Assembly: GCA_022566355.1 (NCBI GenBank)
Contig: JADFJB010000134.1
Coordinates: 1 to 11,936, forward strand
Reading direction: 5' to 3'
Source: a candidate division KSB1 bacterium
Lineage (GTDB): Bacteria; Zhuqueibacterota; JdFR-76; DREG01
DNA length: 11,936 nt
Part shown: positions 7,659-11,936 of the stretch, one piece after another
Layout of the letters: the number at the start of each line of letters is the position of its first letter
Numbering within the stretch: the stretch's first letter is position 1
Made by a program: the position numbers and the translations under genes
Notes under the pieces: generated by a model
The model's input: only the letters and a program-made list of their open reading frames with translations
Told to the model about the DNA's origin: nothing
The model's database searches: none

Positions 7659-7682
7659 ATAGGAATTTTTTCCCGGTTTTTT
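7640..7682 (+). terminator. Weak AT-rich hairpin between the sigma and anti-sigma genes
   Basis: The 3' end of the sigma gene carries ggaaaaaat (7640-7648), which pairs with attttttcc (7665-7673) across a 16-base loop. A run of six T follows at 7677-7682. The stem is nearly all A-T, so it is a weak terminator at best. It would explain the unusual 98-base gap between two genes normally co-transcribed tightly, and might lower anti-sigma expression relative to sigma. It may also be chance in AT-rich DNA. Confidence 0.25.
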
Positions 7683-7756
7683 AAGTTAATCATAAACAGA
7701 AAATGGACGAAAGAATTATAAACAAAATGGATTAATCCTGTTACTGATATTTTATA

Positions 7757-8419
7757 ATGAACTGTAAAGAAATTAAATCACATATTTCATCTTTTATCGA
7801 TGGACAATTGGAGCATGATCTGGAGCATCAGACTCAAGCTCATCTTTCTGAATGTGAGTTGTGCAGATTAGCTTTTGAATCCGATAGTGAAATGAAATTT
7901 TTGTTTCAAGAGTCCGTTTATGCTCATGAAGCACCGAGTAAACTCAAAAGAAAAATTCGAAAGGCAATTTCAAAAGACAGTCGAAAAGAGACTTTTCTCT
8001 TCGGATTTTTCAACCAGCCGAGATTAACAGTGGCAGCGGTTCTAACGGTAATGGTATCAGCGTTTCTTGGAATTCAAGGCTATAAAATGATGACACCCGT
8101 TAACCATTTTGACGTTTCGTATGTTGAAAACTTGAGTGGACATATCGAATGTATCGGATGTTATTATACTCAATATCAAAATGCTGAAAATTTCTGCGCG
8201 AAACACGGTCATTCACCGGCAATCATGGCGGAAAACAAAGAAGTATATTCTTTTATACCCAACGAAAAAAGCGCTGAACTAAAAGAAGAATTCGTTGATT
8301 CGGTAATTAGGGTGAGCGGCTGGGTTTATTATCAATCGAATTTTATTGAGATTGAAAGCTACGAGATTGTCGAATCAGATGTGGCTTCTATTTATCCTTC
8401 AAAATTTGTTCAAAATTAA
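7757..8419 (+). CDS. Membrane anti-sigma factor with ZAS zinc motif and periplasmic Cys/His domain
   Basis: This 220-residue protein has a cytoplasmic zf-HC2/ZAS domain with C3, H29, C33 and C36, that is C-x25-H-x3-C-x2-C. This is the full set of zinc ligands, with the same spacing I recall for the redox-sensitive RsrA. One membrane helix spans about 90-109 (LTVAAVLTVMVSAFLGIQGY). The periplasmic part, about 126-210, holds C132-x2-C135, C147-x2-H150-G-H152 and the strand patterns YSFIPN and IRVSG...IEIESYEI, which look like a small beta-barrel. The same domain makes up the next gene. Its normal job is to hold the upstream ECF sigma factor at the membrane. The Cys/His domain could sense thiol redox state or a metal, but that is inference. 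No Shine-Dalgarno sequence is evident; the ATG gives the normal MNCKEI-type start of this family. Confidence 0.88.
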   Translation: MNCKEIKSHISSFIDGQLEHDLEHQTQAHLSECELCRLAFESDSEMKFLFQESVYAHEAPSKLKRKIRKAISKDSRKETFLFGFFNQPRLTVAAVLTVMVSAFLGIQGYKMMTPVNHFDVSYVENLSGHIECIGCYYTQYQNAENFCAKHGHSPAIMAENKEVYSFIPNEKSAELKEEFVDSVIRVSGWVYYQSNFIEIESYEIVESDVASIYPSKFVQN

Positions 8420-8426
8420 GAAGATT

Positions 8427-8801
8427 ATGTTTTATCGATCTACACTTCTGGTTCTATTGGTTTGCTTCTTTCCAGTATTTCTCATGGCTCAAGTGAATCA
8501 AAATAAGCCTAAAACAGACAATAGTCTTATGGATGTGGAAGGGAAGTTGGTTTGTATCATTGAAGAGATGGCTAAATTGCGTGATGTAAAACCAACCTGT
8601 CCGGAATACGGACATATTATTGGCATCCGGGTTTCGGATGGAACGATTTGGTCTTTTTATCCGAATCCATATCAAAAAGAATTGCATGAAAAAAATCTAA
8701 TCGGGAAAAAAATCAAAATAACCGGAAGGCTCTTTTACGATGGGAAAATCATTGAGATTGTAAAATATCAATTTATCGAGTTTAAAATGAATAAATCTTG
8801 A
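8427..8801 (+). CDS. Secreted paralog of the anti-sigma periplasmic domain
   Basis: I do not recognise a named family. From the ATG at 8427 (124 aa) the protein has a signal peptide, cleaved probably after A21 (VCFFPVFLMA-Q). A single domain follows, about 37-120. It aligns with residues 126-210 of the upstream anti-sigma factor with one gap and about 22 identities by hand count. The matches include G39-x3-C43, C58, G62-H63, W75-SF-x-PN, EL-x-E, the I-x-(I/V)-x-G turn and I-IEI-x-x-Y. C135 and H150 of the anti-sigma factor are not kept. The frame is open upstream to 8346, but that start would overlap the previous gene by 74 bases and lose the signal peptide. AAGAAG at 8418-8423 overlaps the previous stop. 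It starts 7 bases after the anti-sigma gene, so the two are one unit. It may be a soluble periplasmic metal- or redox-binding partner. Confidence 0.75.
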   Translation: MFYRSTLLVLLVCFFPVFLMAQVNQNKPKTDNSLMDVEGKLVCIIEEMAKLRDVKPTCPEYGHIIGIRVSDGTIWSFYPNPYQKELHEKNLIGKKIKITGRLFYDGKIIEIVKYQFIEFKMNKS

Positions 8802-8829
8802 TTTTGGGGGCTAATATCATTTCCCTTTT

Positions 8830-8885
8830 GACAGGATTAACAAGATATACTGGATTTTTTTCCAGATAATCCTGTTTATCCTGTC
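8830..8885. repeat. Imperfect palindromic dispersed repeat upstream of dsbD
   Basis: The left arm starts gacaggattaacaagata (8830-8847) and the right arm ends aatcctgtttatcctgtc (8868-8885). They pair at 15 of 18 positions. Inside them ctgga (8850-8854) and tccag (8861-8865) extend the hairpin around a T-run loop. From memory, this 'gacaggat...atcctgtc' form is a widespread intergenic repeat in unrelated bacteria. It fills the 124-base gap before dsbD. It lacks a following U-tract, so it is not a standard terminator, but it could stabilise or attenuate the transcript. Confidence 0.75.
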
Positions 8886-8925
8886 TAAAAATGAACTATG
8901 AACAGATCAAATTAACTGCAGAACA

Positions 8926-10755
8926 ATGAATCGAAAAATTATTTACATATTCGTTTTTACTTTGTCGCTGTCGCTGAGCGCTTCATCTTTAAGTAACGCT
9001 TTTCAGCCTCAAACCTTAACGGTTAGAGCGGTAAGTTCATCCGACCGTATTCCAGCGGGGGGCGAATTTCAGATTGCGGTAATCGTCGATATTGAAGCGG
9101 GTTTTCATATCAATTCGAATAAACCATTAGAAGAAGCATACAAAGCAACCCTGGTCTCTTATCAACTTACCGATGGTGTGTCATTTGGGAAAGTCTATTA
9201 TCCCGAAGGTGAAATTAAAAAATTCGAATTTGCAATTTCAGATTTATCCATTTATGAACATCAAATTACTATTATTACGGAAGTAGAACTTTCCGATCAG
9301 TTAAATCCCGGCAAAATAACACTCGAGGGTTATCTTGATTATCAAGCCTGTAACGACAAGATATGTTATCTTCCCGCCCGGGAGGAATTTGAAATTTCAA
9401 TAGAACTTGTCGGTAAAAATGAAATAGCTTCCGCTGTTAACCAGGAATATTTTACGGATTATGCCTCTCTAAAAGAATTTGGGAAAAATCAGAGAAATGA
9501 GCTGTTTTTAACAAGGCAGGAAAGACAAGCTAAAAAAGTATTGGAAAAAGGCTTCTTTTATGCTATGGCTGCTTTTTTTTTATTTGGATTAGCGCTTAAT
9601 TTAACACCCTGCGTTTACCCGGTAATTCCGATAACCGTTAGTTATTTCAGCGCCCAGTCAAATAAGAATAAAAGAGACTCAATTTCCAAGTCCGTCCTGT
9701 ACGTGGTTGGCATAGCCATTGTTTTTGCGGTGCTCGGTTTATTGTCCGGGCTTGCAGGAAAGCAGTGGGGATTTCTTTTCCAAAATCCCTGGTTTGTGAT
9801 TGTTGTTACGGTTATTATTTTGGCCATGGCTGCCAGCATGTTTGGCGCTTTTGAAATAAAGGTTCCGGCTTCATTATTAAATAAGTTTGGCCATTCACAA
9901 GAAGGCCCGGTTGGCGCTTTTCTAATGGGCCTAACCGTCGGTGTCGTAATAGCTCCTTGTGCAGCCGGGGTAATTATCGGACTTGTGGGATTGGTCGCAA
10001 AGCTGGGCATTGTAGCAGAAGGAACCTTGTTGTTTTTTATTATGGGCTTGGGCCTGGGCTTGCCTTATTTGATTTTGGCAAATTTTTCGGTTTTACTCAA
10101 AAAAATGCCGAAGTCCGGAATGTGGATGGTATGGATCAAGAAAATATTCGGCATCATGCTGGTTGGAGTCGCGTTATACTTTTTCCTTCCCCAGGCAAAA
10201 CATATCCCGGATCTGCAGGGATATTTTTTCGGATTACTTATAATTTTCGGCGGAGTATTGCTCGGATTTCTGGATTCGCCCCAGGATTATACCAAAGGAT
10301 TCAAGAGAATTAAATGGCTCATCGGAACAGCCGCTATTCTTTTTGGCGTTTATGTTACTGGCAATTCCATTCAAGAAAAGGCACAAGACATCGACTGGCA
10401 TTTTTATAGTAATGAGGATTTAAATACTTTACTCGTTGAAGGCAAACCGCTTTTCTTCGATTTTTATGCGGATTGGTGTGCCCCATGTAAAGAAATGGAT
10501 CAAAAGACATTTACCGTTCAAGATGTTATTGATTTAACACCAAAATTTACGATGGTAAAAGTGGATTGTACCGCACCTAATAGTACAGTTCGAGATTTCA
10601 TGGAGGGACTGCAAGTAACCGGAATGCCGACTTTAATATTTATGGATAACCGGGGTAACGAATTAAAAGAATTAAGAGAAGTTGGCTTTATTGAAGCAGA
10701 AATCTTTATCGGCTCCATGGATAAGGTTTTGTCTGTAAGCAGCGCTACAAATTAA
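8926..10755 (+). CDS. dsbD: Thiol:disulfide interchange protein DsbD
   Basis: This full-length DsbD (609 aa) moves electrons from cytoplasmic thioredoxin across the inner membrane to periplasmic thiol proteins. A signal peptide (about 1-25) precedes the N-terminal immunoglobulin-like domain (about 28-165), with its redox pair C142-NDKI-C147-YLP. Eight membrane helices lie between about 210 and 485. They contain the two CcdA/DsbD core cysteines, C229 in LTPCVYP and C345 in APCAAG. The periplasmic thioredoxin domain (about 490-605) has W517-C518-A-P-C521 and the cis-Pro segment GMPTLIF. All six catalytic cysteines are present. The gene starts 40 bases after a palindromic repeat, without a clear Shine-Dalgarno sequence. 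The TlpA-like gene 12 bases downstream would be a natural recipient of its electrons, for cytochrome c maturation or disulfide repair. Confidence 0.96.
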   Translation: MNRKIIYIFVFTLSLSLSASSLSNAFQPQTLTVRAVSSSDRIPAGGEFQIAVIVDIEAGFHINSNKPLEEAYKATLVSYQLTDGVSFGKVYYPEGEIKKFEFAISDLSIYEHQITIITEVELSDQLNPGKITLEGYLDYQACNDKICYLPAREEFEISIELVGKNEIASAVNQEYFTDYASLKEFGKNQRNELFLTRQERQAKKVLEKGFFYAMAAFFLFGLALNLTPCVYPVIPITVSYFSAQSNKNKRDSISKSVLYVVGIAIVFAVLGLLSGLAGKQWGFLFQNPWFVIVVTVIILAMAASMFGAFEIKVPASLLNKFGHSQEGPVGAFLMGLTVGVVIAPCAAGVIIGLVGLVAKLGIVAEGTLLFFIMGLGLGLPYLILANFSVLLKKMPKSGMWMVWIKKIFGIMLVGVALYFFLPQAKHIPDLQGYFFGLLIIFGGVLLGFLDSPQDYTKGFKRIKWLIGTAAILFGVYVTGNSIQEKAQDIDWHFYSNEDLNTLLVEGKPLFFDFYADWCAPCKEMDQKTFTVQDVIDLTPKFTMVKVDCTAPNSTVRDFMEGLQVTGMPTLIFMDNRGNELKELREVGFIEAEIFIGSMDKVLSVSSATN

Positions 10756-10756
10756 T

Positions 10757-10762
10757 GGGTGA
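10757..10762 (+). promoter_or_regulatory. Ribosome binding site deciding the TlpA-like start
   Basis: GGGTGA lies five bases before the ATG at 10768 and overlaps the GTG at 10759. It supports the ATG over the GTG. It begins two bases after the dsbD stop, suggesting coupled translation. Confidence 0.5.
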
Positions 10763-10767
10763 CCCTT

Positions 10768-11283
10768 ATGAAAAACCCTAAACGTTTCATTCTAATTTTC
10801 TTTCTGTTGATTTGTTTTCATCAGGATGTTTGTTTCTCCGGTGATGTCAAAATGCCGCCGTTCACTTTGATCGATGTAGACGGCAATAAAGTATCCTCCT
10901 CGGATTTTGCAGGCCAGGTCATCTTATTAAATTTTTGGGCGACCTGGTGTGGCCCTTGTAAAGTAGAGATACCTGACCTGGTAAAATTGCACGAGACCTA
11001 TAAGGATAAGTCGTTTCAAGTGGTTTCAATCGCTTTGGATTCCGGCAGCTCGCAGAGAATAAAAAAGTTTGCCAAAAAGTGGAAGATGAGTTATCCGATC
11101 CTTATAGGCGGTTATGATGTGGCAAAAGCCTTCGGCGGCATAAGAGGCATTCCCACTACTTTTATTATTGATAGTCATGGTTATGTAAAAAATGTGTTTG
11201 TAGGGCCCAGGTCTTACAAACTATTTGAAAGAGAAATCGTCCCGTTATTGCCCAAAAAGAAAAGGATAGCAAAGAAGAAGTGA
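10768..11283 (+). CDS. TlpA/ResA-family exported thioredoxin
   Basis: From ATG 10768 this is a 171-residue thiol-disulfide oxidoreductase; a GTG at 10759 would add three residues. An N-terminal signal or anchor (about 1-27, FILIFFLLICFHQDVCFSG) directs it to the periplasm. The thioredoxin fold spans about 31-160: PPFTLIDVDGNKVSSSDFAGQ, then W60-C61-G-P-C64, then the cis-Pro128-type segment GIPTTF with P129. A helix insertion (GSSQRIKKFAKKWKMSYPIL) sits between, as in TlpA/ResA proteins. The tail is very basic (PKKKRIAKKK), which is unusual for a periplasmic protein. Family members reduce apocytochrome or other Cys proteins. It lies 12 bases after dsbD, its probable electron donor. The exact client cannot be told; no cytochrome c genes are in the window. 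Confidence 0.92.
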   Translation: MKNPKRFILIFFLLICFHQDVCFSGDVKMPPFTLIDVDGNKVSSSDFAGQVILLNFWATWCGPCKVEIPDLVKLHETYKDKSFQVVSIALDSGSSQRIKKFAKKWKMSYPILIGGYDVAKAFGGIRGIPTTFIIDSHGYVKNVFVGPRSYKLFEREIVPLLPKKKRIAKKK

Positions 11284-11635
11284 ATACCTGATTTATTGCA
11301 ATTTCCAACTTGCAAGGGGTTGATTGTAAACAATCTTAGCCACGGATTTTCACAGATTTAAAACCGATTAAAAATTATTAATCCATTGGGGTAATCTTTT
11401 AGTAAAGATGGGTTGTAATTGGATTGTCAATTCTGACATATTAACTATTTTAAAAGCTATGGGTAATGTTGGAAATTTGTATCTGCAATGGGCATATGGA
11501 TACTTAAATATGTCATTCCCGCATTTTTATCCATTAAAATCATGTGAGCACAAGTTTTAGCAGGACTTCATTCTGCGCTTGATAAAGTAACAAGATCCCC
11601 GATTAAGCTTGTGCCCGTACGTTTTTAACGGACAG

Positions 11636-11695
11636 CATTCGGGGATGACAGTTTTGGGGTTCTGGTCAGCCTGTAAACATTCGGGGATGACAGTT
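11636..11695. repeat. Direct repeat of 18 bases
   Basis: The sequence cattcggggatgacagtt occurs at 11636-11653 and again at 11678-11695, 42 bases apart. Its core, ggggatgaca, is close to the inverted form of tgtcattccc at 11511-11520. These look like fragments of one dispersed repeat family in both orientations. Confidence 0.7.
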
Positions 11696-11741
11696 CATGG
11701 AATAGGGTAGTCCACCGGGACGATTATTTTACACACCCCTG

Positions 11742-11771
11742 AAAATCCTCCCGTCTGCACGGGATGATTTT
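11742..11771. repeat. Hairpin with 13-base arms
   Basis: The arm aaaatcctcccgt (11742-11754) pairs with acgggatgatttt (11759-11771) at 12 of 13 positions around the loop ctgc. It is part of the repeat cluster. It ends in a short T run and could terminate transcription, though it is 460 bases beyond the last gene. Confidence 0.55.
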
Positions 11772-11774
11772 CTT

Positions 11775-11791
11775 CCCCTCTCAAAGAGGGG
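11775..11791. repeat. Perfect 7-bp hairpin
   Basis: The arms cccctct (11775-11781) and agagggg (11785-11791) are perfect complements around the loop caa. It follows the previous hairpin by three bases, so the two may fold as one structured unit. No T-run follows. Confidence 0.6.
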
Positions 11792-11817
11792 AATTCCAGC
11801 CATTCAGTCTCTAGTCT

Positions 11818-11936
11818 CCAGCATCCAGCATCCAGCATCCAGTATCTGGTATCCGATATCCAGCATCCAGTATCCAGTATCCAGTATCCAGTATCCGGCA
11901 TCCGGCATCTGGCATCTGGCATCCGGCATCTGGTAT
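11818..11936. repeat. Heptanucleotide tandem repeat, 17 units, reaching the window end
   Basis: Seventeen contiguous 7-base units fill 11818-11936 exactly. The forms are ccagcat, ccagtat, ctggtat, ccgatat, ccggcat and ctggcat. Units 1-4 and 7-11 are mostly ccagcat or ccagtat; the last six are ccggcat or ctgg-type. All differences between units are C/T or A/G changes, and the final 'at' never varies. Two more degenerate units, tcagtct and ctagtct, precede it at 11804-11817. The array continues beyond the window. It has no spacers, so it is not CRISPR. Confidence 0.93.

Larger units (their letters stand above)
11284..11810. other. Gene-free intergenic stretch with repeat debris
   Basis: I see no convincing gene, RNA or terminator with a GC stem here. 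The stretch holds small repeats. Near 11336-11370, ttagccacggattttcacag resembles, from memory, a repeat common between genes of many bacteria. A short palindrome, gattaa (11366-11371) with ttaatc (11378-11383), follows. The segment tgtcattcccgc (11511-11522) is of the kind often seen in dispersed repeats. The direct repeats and hairpins listed separately follow. The 51-codon open frame at 11408-11560 runs into this debris and has no family likeness. Confidence 0.6.

Noticed and set aside
7703-7735. 10-codon frame MDERIINKMD between the sigma and anti-sigma genes
   Set aside because: Too short, without a ribosome binding site, and easily explained by chance in AT-rich DNA.
8802-8925. Riboswitch or structured leader before dsbD
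   Set aside because: The only fold visible is the dispersed-type palindrome; no known riboswitch core could be recognised by eye.
9642-10010. Minus-strand open frame of 122 codons inside dsbD
   Set aside because: Antisense shadow of the conserved membrane-helix region; composition reflects the reversed helices.
10755-10781. 8-codon mini-frame MGDPYEKP overlapping the dsbD stop and the TlpA-like start
   Set aside because: The overlap ATG is better explained by the GGGTGA ribosome binding site of the next gene; no sign of attenuation.
11408-11560. Open frame of 50 codons starting ATG in the last intergenic region
   Set aside because: No Shine-Dalgarno sequence, no recognisable motif, and its 3' half lies in dispersed-repeat-like sequence.
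11695-11922. Minus-strand open frame of 75 codons with repetitive Gly-Cys-Trp-x-x-Asp residues
   Set aside because: It is simply the translation of the 7-base tandem array; no start signal, no family likeness, and the frame is open only because the repeat unit lacks stops.
11818-11936. CRISPR-like repeat array
   Set aside because: The units are 7 bases and directly contiguous, with no spacers, leader or cas genes.

Overview
The window reads almost entirely from left to right: every gene I can support is on the + strand. It is AT-rich. The genes are typical of a diderm (outer-membrane) bacterium: TonB-type proteins, lipoproteins, a SPOR protein and an Omp85-like beta-barrel. Several starts lack a recognisable Shine-Dalgarno sequence, and two genes are best read with non-ATG or overlapping starts. 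The gene set and the intergenic repeats resemble, from memory only, Calditrichota/KSB1-like or other FCB-group bacteria. This placement is an inference. Phage, plasmid, tRNA, rRNA and CRISPR features were not seen.

Region 1 (1-984). The 3' end of a TonB-like gene comes first, followed by a hairpin terminator. After it lies a roughly 570-base stretch without an intact gene. That stretch holds a decayed gene of the four-helix-bundle / 23S rRNA intervening-sequence protein family, broken by frameshifts and a stop, plus small palindromes.

Region 2 (985-7017). A tightly packed cell-envelope operon encodes a second TonB-like protein, a SpoIID/LytB-domain protein, a SPOR-domain lipoprotein, a small lipoprotein of unknown function, and a 1026-residue protein. 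The last joins a signal peptide, an HExxH metallopeptidase-like domain, a six-blade PD40/TolB-like propeller and a C-terminal outer-membrane barrel. SpoIID and SPOR domains both concern peptidoglycan glycan strands, so wall-envelope remodelling is the likely shared theme.

Region 3 (7050-8801). An ECF-type sigma factor is followed by a membrane anti-sigma factor with a complete Cys-His-Cys-Cys ZAS zinc motif. Its periplasmic part carries a Cys/His-containing domain. The next gene encodes a secreted protein made almost entirely of the same domain, aligned over about 80 residues with a single gap. This is the most interesting unit in the window: it could be a redox or metal sensor module and its soluble paralog.

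Region 4 (8802-11283). An imperfect palindromic repeat precedes a full-length DsbD (N-terminal domain, eight membrane helices, C-terminal thioredoxin). A TlpA/ResA-type exported thioredoxin follows 12 bases later. Together they form an electron relay from the cytoplasm to periplasmic thiols, and their position beside the Cys-rich anti-sigma module suggests a functional link.

Region 5 (11284-11936). About 650 bases without a gene hold fragments of dispersed repeats, two hairpins, an 18-base direct repeat, and a 7-base tandem repeat of 17 units that runs to the end of the window.
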